Source of the DNA: Streptacidiphilus jiangxiensis
Lineage (GTDB): Bacteria > Actinomycetota > Actinomycetes > Streptomycetales > Streptomycetaceae
DNA: 64,000 bases
NCBI RefSeq assembly: GCF_900109465.1
Contig: NZ_FOAZ01000003.1
Coordinates: 186,001-250,000, forward strand
Direction: 5' to 3'
The notes under the pieces were generated by a model. That model did not search any database and was not told the DNA's origin. It saw only the letters and a list, made by a program, of their open reading frames with translations. Shown here piece after piece: positions 18,444 through 27,141 of the stretch (within the stretch, counting starts at the first letter, position 1; the number at the start of each line of letters is the position of its first letter). The position numbers and the translations under genes are program-made.

Positions 18444-20135
18444 TCAGCTCTGGCCGTCCTCCAGGTCGTAGAGCATGTGCTCGGCGCGGACGCCCGCGCC
18501 GAGCAGTACCCCGCGCGTCCGGCGGATCATCGCCGACGGGCCGCTCAGGCAGGCCCGGTATCCCTCCCAGGGGCCGCTGTGGCCGATGACCTCCGGGAGG
18601 GTGCCGCGCTCCGCACCGGCGGGCGGCGTCGTCCCCGGGGTCGGTTCCGCGACCGCCGTGCGGATCGAGAGCCACGGCAGGCGGCGGTCCAGCTCCTGCA
18701 GCGCCGGCCAGGCGTACAGCTCCTCCGCCCGCCGCGCGCCGTAGTGGACCTCGACCGTACGCCGCGCACCGCTCAGTGCCAGCTCCTCGACGATCGCCAG
18801 CAGCGGCGCGACGCCCGTACCGCCGCCGACCAGCAGCAGCGGGTCGGTCTCCCGGGGGTCCACCACCATCCGGCCCTGGGCCGGACCGAGACGGACCACG
18901 TCGCCCGGCTGCGCGCGGTGCACCAGCGCGTTGCTCACCCAGCCCGCCGGGACGGCCTTGACGTGCATCCGCAGCAGCCCGTCGACGCCCGGCCGGGACG
19001 GCGCCGCGGCCGGGCAGGCGAGGGAGTAGTTGCGCCAGACCCGTGGCCACCACGGCACCTCGATGCTGGCGTACTGGCCCGCCCGGTAGGGGTAGTGGTG
19101 ATCGGTCCGCAGCGTCACCACGGCGATGTCGCGGGTGACCGGCTCGACCGACTGCACCTCGCCCTGCCACCAGGCGGGCGAGCTCTGCGCGTCACGGGCC
19201 GCCGCGGCCATCATCACCTGGGAGATCACGCCGTAGACCTTCTCCCAGGCGCGCGCGGTGTCCTCGCTCCACTCCCGCCCGCAGTACCGTTCCAGCGCCG
19301 CCAGCAGCGCGGCGCCGACCGGGGCGTAGTGCTCGTCGCGGACGCCGTAGCGGCGGTGGCCCCGGGCCAGCTTCTCCAGGTAGTCGACGAGCGTCGGCGG
19401 ATCGTCCGCGGCGCGGCCCGCCGCGAGCAACGCGCGGAAGAGCCGGTCGCGCTGGACGTCCATCGCGGCCGGGAACAACGCCCGCAGCTCCGGGCGGGCC
19501 AGGAAGAGCCCCGCGTAGAAGTGCGCCGTCGCCCGGTCCGCGACCGGCTCCACCACGGCCAGACTGCGCCGGATCAGCACGATGTCCTGCGGCGTCGGCC
19601 CGACCGACCCGGTGTCCGCAGCCCCGTCGGCGGAGGCCGGGCCCACCGCCTGGCGGGCGGCGGCCGCCTTCTGACGCGCGGCCAGCGGGACGACGGCCAC
19701 CACCGAGCCGGGCAACGGAAGCGGCGGGGGCGGCAGCGGCGCCACCGGGATGCCCTGCGGCATCGGTGGCGGCGCCGCCTCGATCGGCAGCGGCGCCGAC
19801 GGGTGGACGGCGGCCGCCGGCGCCGCCCAGGCCCTGCTCCACGCGTCGTCCGGCCCCACCCAGTTGAGCGCCGGCGCGTTGGCGATCATGGGGGCGTAGC
19901 CGGACTGCGCCGGTTCGGGCGGCTGACCCTCACTCGGGCCGAGGGCGTCGACCGCGAGCGGCGGCGTCCCGGGCACCTCGGGCACCTCGGGGACCGAAGG
20001 GTCGGCAGCCCCGGCCGCCTCGGCGACCTCCGGGGCCTCCGCAACATCGGCGGACGTGCCCGCCGCTCCACTGCGTCGGTCCGCTCCGCGCGTGCGGGAG
20101 CGACCGTTTCGATTGAGCGCGCTTCCGATCGACAC
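18444..20135 (-). CDS. Flavohaemoprotein-like globin reductase with long disordered N-terminus
   Basis: A 563-residue protein: Pro/Ala-rich low-complexity residues 1-180, a globin domain (about 182-318), then an FAD-binding and NAD(P)-binding ferredoxin-reductase module (about 325-555). The proximal haem ligand is His260 (GHRRYG); RNYS at 368-371 binds FAD and GGGTGVAP (about 435) binds NAD(P)H. This is the layout of nitric-oxide dioxygenase Hmp, so oxidation of NO to nitrate is the likely activity. Usual flavohaemoproteins are about 400 residues; the extra N-terminal 180 are odd and may anchor or regulate. GTG 20135 start is tentative since a start near residue 180 would also give a full Hmp. 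Confidence 0.85.
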   Translation of the reverse strand: MSIGSALNRNGRSRTRGADRRSGAAGTSADVAEAPEVAEAAGAADPSVPEVPEVPGTPPLAVDALGPSEGQPPEPAQSGYAPMIANAPALNWVGPDDAWSRAWAAPAAAVHPSAPLPIEAAPPPMPQGIPVAPLPPPPLPLPGSVVAVVPLAARQKAAAARQAVGPASADGAADTGSVGPTPQDIVLIRRSLAVVEPVADRATAHFYAGLFLARPELRALFPAAMDVQRDRLFRALLAAGRAADDPPTLVDYLEKLARGHRRYGVRDEHYAPVGAALLAALERYCGREWSEDTARAWEKVYGVISQVMMAAAARDAQSSPAWWQGEVQSVEPVTRDIAVVTLRTDHHYPYRAGQYASIEVPWWPRVWRNYSLACPAAAPSRPGVDGLLRMHVKAVPAGWVSNALVHRAQPGDVVRLGPAQGRMVVDPRETDPLLLVGGGTGVAPLLAIVEELALSGARRTVEVHYGARRAEELYAWPALQELDRRLPWLSIRTAVAEPTPGTTPPAGAERGTLPEVIGHSGPWEGYRACLSGPSAMIRRTRGVLLGAGVRAEHMLYDLEDGQS

Positions 20136-20282
20136 CTTGGAGCTTCATCTCCCGTCGGGTCCGTACCTGCTTCGGAGCCTGGCACGGGGTGGCGGGAAGT
20201 CCGACCAATAGAGTGAAGAACGGGGCGCACGGGCAACGGACGCGCTACGCTGACGCGCCCCGGCCCGCCGGGCCGCGCCCGG

Positions 20283-20630
20283 CTACGCCATGCGCGCCAG
20301 GGCCTCGGTGAGCTCCTGCCCCAGTCGGCGCTTGGCCCGCGCGCCCACGGCCGTCCAGATCGGCTCGCCGTCACGGAACAGCATCAGCGTCGGCATCGAC
20401 AGGACCCCGTAGCGGCCCTGCACCTGCGGGTTGGTGTCCACGTCGAGCGCGACGACGTCCAGCTCGCCCCGGCGTTCCGCCGCCAGCTCGGCCAGCACCG
20501 GCGCCATCATCCGGCACGGCGGGCACCAGTCCGCCGTGAACTCCACCAGCACCGGGCGCCCGCTCGCCAGCACCCGCTGCGCGAAGTCCGCGTCGGTCAC
20601 CGCCGCGACGTGCTCAGTCGTCCCCGCCAT
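20283..20630 (-). CDS. Thioredoxin
   Basis: A 115-residue thioredoxin with active site WCPPC (Cys36, Cys39) and the cis-proline loop SMPTLMLF. The dipeptide between the cysteines is Pro-Pro instead of Gly-Pro, which usually changes redox potential. Its start lies inside the end of a MerR regulator gene (17-bp overlap), so the two are translated from one mRNA and likely coupled. It is separate from the housekeeping trxA at 60666. Confidence 0.9.
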   Translation of the reverse strand: MAGTTEHVAAVTDADFAQRVLASGRPVLVEFTADWCPPCRMMAPVLAELAAERRGELDVVALDVDTNPQVQGRYGVLSMPTLMLFRDGEPIWTAVGARAKRRLGQELTEALARMA

Positions 20631-21048
20631 CGTCCGCTCCCCTCTCGTGGCCCTGTGTCATCTCGCACCGGGGCTCGGGCGGCTCCGCCGCCGACACCTC
20701 CAGCTCGGCGCGCGCCAGCTGCGCGCCGACCTGCTCGCGAACCTCCTGCAACCGCCCGATCACCGCGTCCAGCTCGGCCAGCTTGCGCCGGTAGACGTCG
20801 AGCGAGGCCGGGCAGGAGTCACCGCTGGGATGGCCCGCGCGCAGACAGTCGACGAAGGGACGGGTCTCCTCCAGCTCGAACCCGAAGTCCTGCAGCAGCC
20901 GGATCTGCCGCAGCAGCCGCAGATCCTCCTCGTCGTAACGGCGGTAGCCGTTCTCGCCACGGCGGGCGGGCAGCAGCCCGCGGGCCTCGTAGTAGCGGAG
21001 CGTCCGCGTCGTCGTGCCCGCCTCGCGGGCCAGCTCACCGATGCGCAT
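20614..21048 (-). CDS. MerR family regulator, first gene of a MerR-thioredoxin operon
   Basis: A 144-residue MerR regulator: HTH MRIGELAREAGTTTRTLRYY at the N-terminus, dimerisation coiled coil about 80-115. Cys68 and Cys79 (VDCLRAG, DSCPAS) sit where metal- or thiol-sensing MerR proteins have ligands, and a third Cys lies near 128 in the acidic tail. With a thioredoxin as partner, a thiol/oxidant or metal signal is likely. A dyad fitting a MerR promoter is upstream. Confidence 0.88.
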   Translation of the reverse strand: MRIGELAREAGTTTRTLRYYEARGLLPARRGENGYRRYDEEDLRLLRQIRLLQDFGFELEETRPFVDCLRAGHPSGDSCPASLDVYRRKLAELDAVIGRLQEVREQVGAQLARAELEVSAAEPPEPRCEMTQGHERGADDGGDD

Positions 21049-21064
21049 GAGTCGACCGTAGACC

Positions 21065-21080
21065 TTGACGCCGACGTCAA
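21065..21080 (-). promoter_or_regulatory. Operator dyad of the MerR-thioredoxin operon
   Basis: TTGACG and CGTCAA form a perfect inverted repeat around a 4-bp centre, read leftwards as a -35-like TTGACG followed by the dyad, 17-32 bp before the MerR start. Overlap of a -35 box with a dyad fits MerR-type autoregulation. The -10 box is not clear. Confidence 0.5.
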
Positions 21081-21123
21081 CGCCAGGACGCGGGTCGCAC
21101 GACCCGGGACGAGGACGGACGGG

Positions 21124-22104
21124 TCAGCCGCCGGTGTTGCTCCGGACGCCGGTGTGCAGGATCGCCGGGAGAGCCAACTCGCCGTAGGTCTCGTTGACCG
21201 CTGCGGCCACCGCGTCCGGGTCGTCCGGGTGCTCGGTCAGATGCGCGTCGAACTCGCGCAGGTAGTCCCCGGTGAAGGCGATGACGCGGACGGCGTCGTC
21301 GTCCTGGCCCGGCGCCCGGTGACCGGCGACCACCCGCTCCGGGTCCAGGCCGCGCACCGTCTCAAGGCTGCCGAGCCAGTCCACGCGCTGCTCGGCGGTG
21401 GTGTCCGCGGTCCACAGGTGGGTGCCGTTGAAGGTGACGTCCCCGCTGATCACCGTGCGGGCGTCCGGGACGTGGACGACGGTCGAGGTGGTGCAGTCGC
21501 CCTGCCCGACGTGGAGCATGTGCACCGGCGAGCCGTCGATCAGCATCGTGTCGGTCGGCAGCGGTCCCGGGACGATCGGCATGGAGGTGACGTCGTCACC
21601 GAAGACCTGCTGCCACTGGGCGACCTTGGCCAGCCCGGTCCGGGTGATCTCCTCGATCACCGTCGGGTCGGCGTAGACGGGGGTGCCGGGGAAGAGACGC
21701 AGCACCTCCTCGGTGCCGAAGTAGTGGTCCGGGTGCGGGTGGGTGATCACGATCGCGGCCAGCGTGCGGGCCTTGCCGGCCACCCACTCGGCCAGCTCCC
21801 GCCCGGCGCTGCGGGTCAGCTGGGTGTCCACCAGGACGGCGTGCCTGGGGCCGATGACCAGCGAGGACGTGGCGAAGAAGGCCGCCTCGGGACCGGTGAA
21901 GACATCCACCTCGAGCGGCACGCGCGGGCGGGCCGACCCCTCCGCCGCGCCCTGCGTGGGCTGGTCCGTGGCGGGCCCGGAAGCCGCGCCATCGCCGGGG
22001 CCGGCGGCGGGCCCGGCCCCGGCCGGCGCACCCGGCTCGGTGGCCGGCGGCGCCTGCTCGGGCCCGTCCGGGCTGCCGCCGCGCCGGGTGCGCTTCCTCG
22101 CCAT
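21124..22104 (-). CDS. Metallo-beta-lactamase fold hydrolase
   Basis: A 326-residue MBL-fold protein. Residues 1-62 are Pro/Ala/Gly-rich and probably disordered. The zinc motif THPHPDHYFG puts ligands at about His122, His124, Asp126, His127; a later SGDVTF and AGHRAPG provide the remaining ligands. The region around VHMLHVGQGDCTTS is typical of quorum-quenching/glyoxalase II-like members. Substrate unknown. GGAGAGG precedes the ATG. Confidence 0.85.
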   Translation of the reverse strand: MARKRTRRGGSPDGPEQAPPATEPGAPAGAGPAAGPGDGAASGPATDQPTQGAAEGSARPRVPLEVDVFTGPEAAFFATSSLVIGPRHAVLVDTQLTRSAGRELAEWVAGKARTLAAIVITHPHPDHYFGTEEVLRLFPGTPVYADPTVIEEITRTGLAKVAQWQQVFGDDVTSMPIVPGPLPTDTMLIDGSPVHMLHVGQGDCTTSTVVHVPDARTVISGDVTFNGTHLWTADTTAEQRVDWLGSLETVRGLDPERVVAGHRAPGQDDDAVRVIAFTGDYLREFDAHLTEHPDDPDAVAAAVNETYGELALPAILHTGVRSNTGG

Positions 22105-22121
22105 TGCTCAGCCTCTCCGCC

Positions 22122-22151
22122 CTGCCGACATCGCGTCTGCCGACATCGCCA
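22122..22151. repeat. Two 15-bp direct repeats upstream of the MBL gene
   Basis: CTGCCGACATCGC occurs twice in tandem (units start at 22122 and 22137), with a shorter ATGGCAA pair just after (about 22161-22177). The gap holds the promoter of the MBL gene, so these may be regulator sites. Confidence 0.4.
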
Positions 22152-22199
22152 TACCGAAATCATGGCAATGATGGCAAAGGCCCGCGATTCGCCAGGTAT

Positions 22200-23627
22200 T
22201 TACCACTTCTCGGCGCGCCAGCCCGCAGGGTCGACGCCGCCCGGGACGGGCCCGTCGGCCGGGTAGGGCTCCCGGGTGAGCACGAAGGTGCCCAGGTCCA
22301 GATGGGTGACCCGGCCGTCGTCCGCGCGGACCACCCGCATCGGCTCGCCGTGCCAGTAGCCGCCCTCGGCGGTCCAGGTCTGCCCGTCGGCGGCGCGCCG
22401 CAGCCGGGCCTCGCGCGAGCCGTTGCCACCCAGCGGCGTCAGCTCCAGCACGTCCTCGGCGACCAGGCGCAACCCGAAGCCGGTCGGCCCCCAGTACCAG
22501 GGGCCGGTCAGCGCCAGCACCTCCGGGTCGCAGGCCGTGAGCGGCCGCCACGGCTCGGGGATCAGCGGCTCGCGCTCGGCGACGATCCGGATCAGGTCGG
22601 TGGCCAGCTCGCCGAAGGCGGGGCCCGGGCTGGAGGTCGCGTTGGTCAGCACCACGGCACCGAGCCGCTGCTCCGGCGCGATCAGCAGCCACGCGAGGAA
22701 GCCCGGCATCGACCCCCCGTGGCCGCACACGGCGAGACCGTCCGCCTGGCGCAGCATCAGGCCCAGCCCGTAGCGCTCCTCGCCGTCCGCCTGGCACTCG
22801 CGCATCTCCGCCACCGACGCCGCCGACAGGACGCGCTCGTCCCCGTCGGCCAGGAAGGCCGCGAAGCGGGTCAGGTCGTCGATCGTGGACCACAGCTGCC
22901 CGGCCGGAGCCATCCGCCCGGTCTGCTGCAGCGGCTCCGCCAGGATCACGTCCGCCCACGGGTGCACGGCCCAGCCACCGGCGTGCGGCGCGTCCGGCAG
23001 CGCGGTGGTGCGGCGCATCCCCAGCGGACGCAGCACCTCGCGGTGCAGCACGGTGTACCAGTCGTCGCCGCGCAGCTGCTCGACCAGTGCGCCGAGCAGC
23101 GCGAAGCCCACGTTGGAGTAGTGGAACAGCCGGCCCGGCTCGTGCCGCAGCGGCGGGTGCTGCAGCAGGTCGGCGAGCTCCGGGCGCAGCGCGCCGTCGG
23201 TCCGCTCCCACCAGGGGCCGGGCGGCTCGTTGGTGAGGCCGGAGGTGTGCGAGAGCAACTGGCGCACGGTCACCTCGCCGGCAGCCGGCCCGACGGCGGG
23301 CAGGTGCTGCCCGATCCGGTCGGACAGGTTCAACTGCCCCTCGTCGCGCAGCCGCAGCACCAGCACGGCGACGAAGGCCTTGGTGATCGACCCGATCCGG
23401 AACTGCGTGTCCGGGTCCGGCGCATGCCCGTCGACCATGCTGCGCGAGCCCCACCAGCGCCGCCGTCCGTCGCGCAGCACGGCGGCCACGAGGCCGGGCA
23501 GCCGCCCGTCGCGCTGGGCGACGGCGAGTCGGTGGGCGAGGGCGCGCCGGGTCTCGGGCAGCAGCTCCGCGAAGTCGTCGTCGCCGATGGTGGTGGTGGC
23601 GGGAGCGGGGGATTCGGGGTTCACCAT
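22200..23627 (-). CDS. Serine hydrolase of the beta-lactamase / DD-peptidase class C family
   Basis: A 475-residue cytoplasmic-looking enzyme (no signal peptide). The serine triad of class C beta-lactamase-like proteins is present: SITK (Ser80, Lys83), YSN (about 174-176) and HGG (about 297-299). Residues beyond about 380 form a second lipocalin-like beta domain found in many esterase/peptidase members. It could be an esterase or D-aminopeptidase. ATG 23627 is chosen; the longer frame to 23819 encodes Pro/Arg junk. Confidence 0.88.
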   Translation of the reverse strand: MVNPESPAPATTTIGDDDFAELLPETRRALAHRLAVAQRDGRLPGLVAAVLRDGRRRWWGSRSMVDGHAPDPDTQFRIGSITKAFVAVLVLRLRDEGQLNLSDRIGQHLPAVGPAAGEVTVRQLLSHTSGLTNEPPGPWWERTDGALRPELADLLQHPPLRHEPGRLFHYSNVGFALLGALVEQLRGDDWYTVLHREVLRPLGMRRTTALPDAPHAGGWAVHPWADVILAEPLQQTGRMAPAGQLWSTIDDLTRFAAFLADGDERVLSAASVAEMRECQADGEERYGLGLMLRQADGLAVCGHGGSMPGFLAWLLIAPEQRLGAVVLTNATSSPGPAFGELATDLIRIVAEREPLIPEPWRPLTACDPEVLALTGPWYWGPTGFGLRLVAEDVLELTPLGGNGSREARLRRAADGQTWTAEGGYWHGEPMRVVRADDGRVTHLDLGTFVLTREPYPADGPVPGGVDPAGWRAEKW

Positions 23628-23840
23628 GGCTCGAACGCTAACGGCCCCGGTCCCGGCGGGCGAGGCGATTTCGCCGGGTGTCCCCCGACGCGCCGCGCCC
23701 GTCCCGACACGCCGCCACCCCGCCCCGGCGCGCCCCGGGAGACGGAGCGGCAGGGACGGGGTGAGCGGACGGAACGAGGGGACGGGGTGAGGGGACGGGG
23801 CCGGAGGCCGGGCGACCATGGCCGCCCGCCGGCCCGGCCG

Positions 23841-24956
23841 TCAGGTCGCCGGGAGGGTGGCGCGGCGGGTGACCGCGGTGCCGCTAAGTTCCGCGTTGGC
23901 GGGGCTCGTCGCGTCCACCTCGCCGACGGCGGCCGCGGCGTGCCCGGCGGTCTCGCTGGTCGCGATCGGAGCGACGGCCTCGCCGTGGCCGTGTGCCTGG
24001 CCGTGACCCTGGCCCTGGCCCGCCCGACGCCCGGCGAAGGCGACCAGTCCGAGACCGAGGACCGTCCACACGCCCAGCACGGTCAGCGGGAACCCGATCG
24101 CGTGCCCGTCGAAGAACGCGGTGTCGCGCAGCGCCGAGGCCCCGGCCCCGGCCGGCAGGAGCCGGCCGATCCAGAACGCGGCGCCGGGCAGCAGCTCGGG
24201 CGCCGACCCCGCACCGGACCAGGCGTTGCCCAGCAGCATCAGCAGCAGCGCGGCGAGGCCGATCCCCTTGTACCCGAGCAGGGTGGCGAATCCGCAGACC
24301 GCGGAGGAGACCGCCAGCAGGGTCAGCGCGACGACCCCGACGTTGGCGAGCGCGGCACCGCCCAGCACGCCGAGCCAGCCCTGGGTCAGCGTCACCACCG
24401 CTGCGGCGACGGTGATCGACGCGAGCACGAGCATCAGCAGCCGCTGTCCCCGGCCCCGGCCGAGCAGGAAGGTGAGCACGCCCATCGCCAGCCCCAGGAT
24501 CACCGTCGGCAGCACGCCGGAGACGAACGCACTGCCGTGCGGGTCGCCGCTCGGCAGCGGGACCACGTCGGTGACGGTGGTGCCGGGCACCTGCCCGGCG
24601 AGCTGGGTCAACAGCGTGGCGACGACGGGGGAGGCCGCGGAGGCGGTCATCAGCTCGGGACCGGCGGGAGCGGCGCCGCTCCCGGGGAGGACCAGCGCCC
24701 CGTACACCGCACGGTGCTCGATCGCGGTCCGCGCGGCCGCGGCGTCGGCGTAGCGGTGGACGTCGAAGCCGTGCGGGCCGGCCTGCGCGGCCAGCTGCTG
24801 CTCGACCCGGACCACCGCGGGGTCCGGCCCGACCAGGCCGAGCGGCAGCTCGTGCGGCGCGATCCGTGCGGCGGGCCAGACGAAGGCCCAGAGCAGCAGA
24901 GCGGCGACGAGCGGGAGGAGAACGACCAGCAGGTACGGGCGAAGGCGCGCGTTCAT
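23841..24956 (-). CDS. ABC-2/YhgE-type membrane protein
   Basis: A 371-residue protein: one N-terminal helix (about 7-28), a large extracytoplasmic domain (30-140), then five helices (about 145-325), and a hydrophilic His/Gly/Ala tail with GQGHGQAHGHG. The plan resembles YhgE/Pip and ABC-2 permease-like proteins that act without, or with, a separate ATPase; no ATPase is adjacent. It is divergent from a TetR gene with two operator copies in the gap, so it is the likely target of that repressor, as for drug-induced exporters. Confidence 0.75.
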   Translation of the reverse strand: MNARLRPYLLVVLLPLVAALLLWAFVWPAARIAPHELPLGLVGPDPAVVRVEQQLAAQAGPHGFDVHRYADAAAARTAIEHRAVYGALVLPGSGAAPAGPELMTASAASPVVATLLTQLAGQVPGTTVTDVVPLPSGDPHGSAFVSGVLPTVILGLAMGVLTFLLGRGRGQRLLMLVLASITVAAAVVTLTQGWLGVLGGAALANVGVVALTLLAVSSAVCGFATLLGYKGIGLAALLLMLLGNAWSGAGSAPELLPGAAFWIGRLLPAGAGASALRDTAFFDGHAIGFPLTVLGVWTVLGLGLVAFAGRRAGQGQGHGQAHGHGEAVAPIATSETAGHAAAAVGEVDATSPANAELSGTAVTRRATLPAT

Positions 24957-24995
24957 GGGCGGAGCTCCCGTCAGGAGTCTCATCTCCAAGATGGA

Positions 24996-25071
24996 GAATG
25001 AACATTCGTTTTGGTGTTGCCCTCAGCCTGCTCCCCGACCCGGAGGATTGTCAAGAAGGAACGTTCGCTTT
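24996..25071. promoter_or_regulatory. Two copies of a TetR operator between divergent genes
   Basis: GAATGAACATTCGTTTT (24996-25012) and GAAGGAACGTTCGCTTT (25055-25071) agree at 13 of 17 positions and point the same way. The first has perfect dyad GAATG-AA-CATTC and the second GAACGTTC. One copy flanks each gene's start, fitting joint repression by the adjacent TetR protein. Confidence 0.75.
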
Positions 25072-25082
25072 ACGTTGGAGCC

Positions 25083-25670
25083 ATGCCACGCGTATCCCAG
25101 GAGCACAGTGAAGCCCGTCGGCAGCAGATCCTCGTGGGCGCCCGACGCTGTTTCTCGACCAACGGCTTCCACGCGACGTCCATGCAGGACCTGTTGAACG
25201 AGATCGGCCTGTCCGCCGGGGCGTTCTACCGCTACTTCCCGGGCAAGGAGGAGCTGATCCGCACCATCGCGACGGAGGCGCTGGAGGAGGTGACCGACAG
25301 GCTCGCCGGTCACCTCCAGCAGCACGACGCTCCCCTGTCGGAGCTGCTGGCGTCCCTGCCCACCGCTCCGATCAGCGCCCTGCACGACCCGGACCTGGCC
25401 CGCCTGATCATCCAGGTCTGGGCGGAGGCGATGCGCGACGACGAGCTCTCGGTCGTGGTCCGCGCGGGCCTCGACCGCCTGACCGCCCTGCTGGAGGCCG
25501 AGCTGACGCTGCGCCGCGAACGCGGCGAACTGCCCGCGGACGCCGATCCGGCCGCCTGCGCCCGCGTCGTCCTGGCCGCACTCCAGGGCTTCCTGCTCCA
25601 GCGGGCGGCCTTCCGCGCGGACGAGCCGGAGCTGTTCGCCGCCGGCTTCAGCGTGATGTTCCGCGCCTGA
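25083..25670 (+). CDS. TetR family repressor
   Basis: A 195-residue TetR regulator: HTH in residues about 12-58 (ILVGARRCFSTNGFHATSMQ then GLSAGAFYRYFPGKEEL), and a helical ligand domain of the TetR_C type. ATG 25083 starts the standard N-terminus (PRVSQEHSEARR). Probable target is the divergent YhgE-like membrane protein and itself, through the paired operators. Confidence 0.9.
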   Translation: MPRVSQEHSEARRQQILVGARRCFSTNGFHATSMQDLLNEIGLSAGAFYRYFPGKEELIRTIATEALEEVTDRLAGHLQQHDAPLSELLASLPTAPISALHDPDLARLIIQVWAEAMRDDELSVVVRAGLDRLTALLEAELTLRRERGELPADADPAACARVVLAALQGFLLQRAAFRADEPELFAAGFSVMFRA

Positions 25671-25697
25671 CGCGCGTCGGCGTGCGGACGTGGGGGG

Positions 25698-26072
25698 TCA
25701 GAGGTAGGCGCCGAGCACCTCGATCTCCGTGCGGAGCCGCTCGGCCTGGTCCGGGCGGCCGGCCCGGTGGTAGGCCTCGGCGGCCTCCTCCCGTTCGGCG
25801 ACCTCGGCGCGGACGACGGCCCGGACGTCGTCCTCGGTCAGCATCCGCCGCGCGACCTCCGCCGCGCCGACGCCGACGGGGCTGCCCTCGATGGTGAGCG
25901 AGCCCGGTGCCGTGGCGGCGGTCCGGTCCGCCGGGACCGCCTCGGCGTTCTCGATCGCGCCGAGGGTGGCGCGCAGCACGGAGGTGGTCAGCCGGTCGCG
26001 GCCCTTGATCGCAACGGCGAGGGCGTCGCGCAGGCGGTGACGCAAAGGGATCTCGGTCTGGTCGGTCGTCAT
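25698..26072 (-). CDS. GatB/YqeY domain protein
   Basis: A 124-residue helical protein of the GatB/YqeY family, equivalent to the tail domain of the Asp/Glu-tRNA amidotransferase subunit B that touches tRNA. Motifs: LRDALAVAIKGRDRLTTSVLR and LRTEIEVLGAYLP-type end (LGAYL). Free-standing YqeY has no firm function. Shorter than the usual about 150 residues. Confidence 0.85.
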   Translation of the reverse strand: MTTDQTEIPLRHRLRDALAVAIKGRDRLTTSVLRATLGAIENAEAVPADRTAATAPGSLTIEGSPVGVGAAEVARRMLTEDDVRAVVRAEVAEREEAAEAYHRAGRPDQAERLRTEIEVLGAYL

Positions 26073-26205
26073 GGCGGGGACCCTAGCGCCGCCCGAGGAG
26101 GGTTTCGACCCGTTTTCTCCCTCCCCGGCGGGGACTTTCGGCCCTCCGTCGGGTGAGAACGCGTCGCGACAGTTGCCCACGGGCATCCGCGTCGTTGGTC
26201 CAGGC

Positions 26206-26478
26206 ATGACGGCAGACTCGTTGAACCCCTCCCCGCCAACGGAAGAAACGTTTCCGCAGTCCGCTCGGCAGGCTCCCTCCCGGCAGCACCCGGAGGAGCC
26301 CATCTATGCGCACCTGGCCAAGGCGTGGCACGGCGAGGGCCGGACCGTTCCGGGTGAACCGGATCTGGAATGGCGCCGCCTGACCAAGGGCCTCCACTCG
26401 GCACCGCTCCCGGCACCCAGGAACGGCCGACTCCTTCCCGGCAAGCACCGCAGAGACTCCGGAGGGCAGCAGCAATGA
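26206..26478 (+). CDS. Small protein encoded with an SsgA-like gene, unknown function
   Basis: A 90-residue reading frame whose stop overlaps the ATG of the next gene by four bases (ATGA), the usual sign of translational coupling and the main reason to accept it. The middle (EEPIYAHLAKAWHGEGRTVP and LEWRRLTKG) is charged and aromatic and looks conserved in style, while both ends are low complexity. I do not recognise it. Start ATG 26206 is weakly supported. Confidence 0.55.
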   Translation: MTADSLNPSPPTEETFPQSARQAPSRQHPEEPIYAHLAKAWHGEGRTVPGEPDLEWRRLTKGLHSAPLPAPRNGRLLPGKHRRDSGGQQQ

Positions 26479-27092
26479 CGACATCCCCGGCCTCCACCCC
26501 GCAGCCGCCCGCCGACCGCGCCCGCCCCGCACCCACCCCGACCGACGCGGCCGCTCCCTCATCCGCACCCGCTCCCGGACCCGCTGCCGGACCCGCTCCC
26601 GCACCGACGGAGCCGGTGGAGAGGGTCGAGAGAGCGGACGCGGTGAAGGAGGTCGACGCCCCCGGCGCCGTCCGTGTCGCCTGCGGCGTGGAGATCACGC
26701 TCGCCCTGGTCACCGGCCCCGTCGGCGAGGTCCCCTTCCAGGCCCGACTGACCTACACCCAGGCCGACCCCTACGCCGTCCGGCTCCACTGCCAGACCAG
26801 TCCCACCTCGACGGTGACCTGGGTGCTCTCCAGGGAGACCCTGCGACGCGGCCTGCAACGCCCGAGCGGCCTCGGCGACGTCCATGTGCGCCCCGCCCCC
26901 GGGCCCGGCCCGCACGGGCTGGGGTCCGCGCTGATCACCCTCGGCGCCGGCCCCGAGGCCGCCCTGCTGCGGGGCGACACGGCCGAGATCCAACGGTTCC
27001 TCGACCTGTCCGCCGCCGTGGTGCCCCCGGGCCAGGAGCACCGCCACCTCGACCTGGACGCGCTCGTCGCGCAGCTCCGGCAGACGCCCTGA
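26475..27092 (+). CDS. SsgA-like protein (SALP) with extended N-terminus
   Basis: A 205-residue second SALP in the window. Residues 1-55 are a Pro/Ala/Thr tail not seen in SsgA. The SALP core runs from about 68 to 200, with YTQADPYAVRLHCQ, VTWVLSRETLRRGL, GDVHVRP and PPGQEHRHLDL. SALPs control where septum and wall enzymes act during sporulation; which class this one belongs to cannot be told by eye. GGAGGG is nine bases upstream. It is coupled to the small gene before it. Confidence 0.8.
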   Translation: MTTSPASTPQPPADRARPAPTPTDAAAPSSAPAPGPAAGPAPAPTEPVERVERADAVKEVDAPGAVRVACGVEITLALVTGPVGEVPFQARLTYTQADPYAVRLHCQTSPTSTVTWVLSRETLRRGLQRPSGLGDVHVRPAPGPGPHGLGSALITLGAGPEAALLRGDTAEIQRFLDLSAAVVPPGQEHRHLDLDALVAQLRQTP

Positions 27093-27141
27093 CCACAGCC
27101 GCCCACCACGGGTCAGGCAGGTGAGGCAGCCCGGCGTCCCG

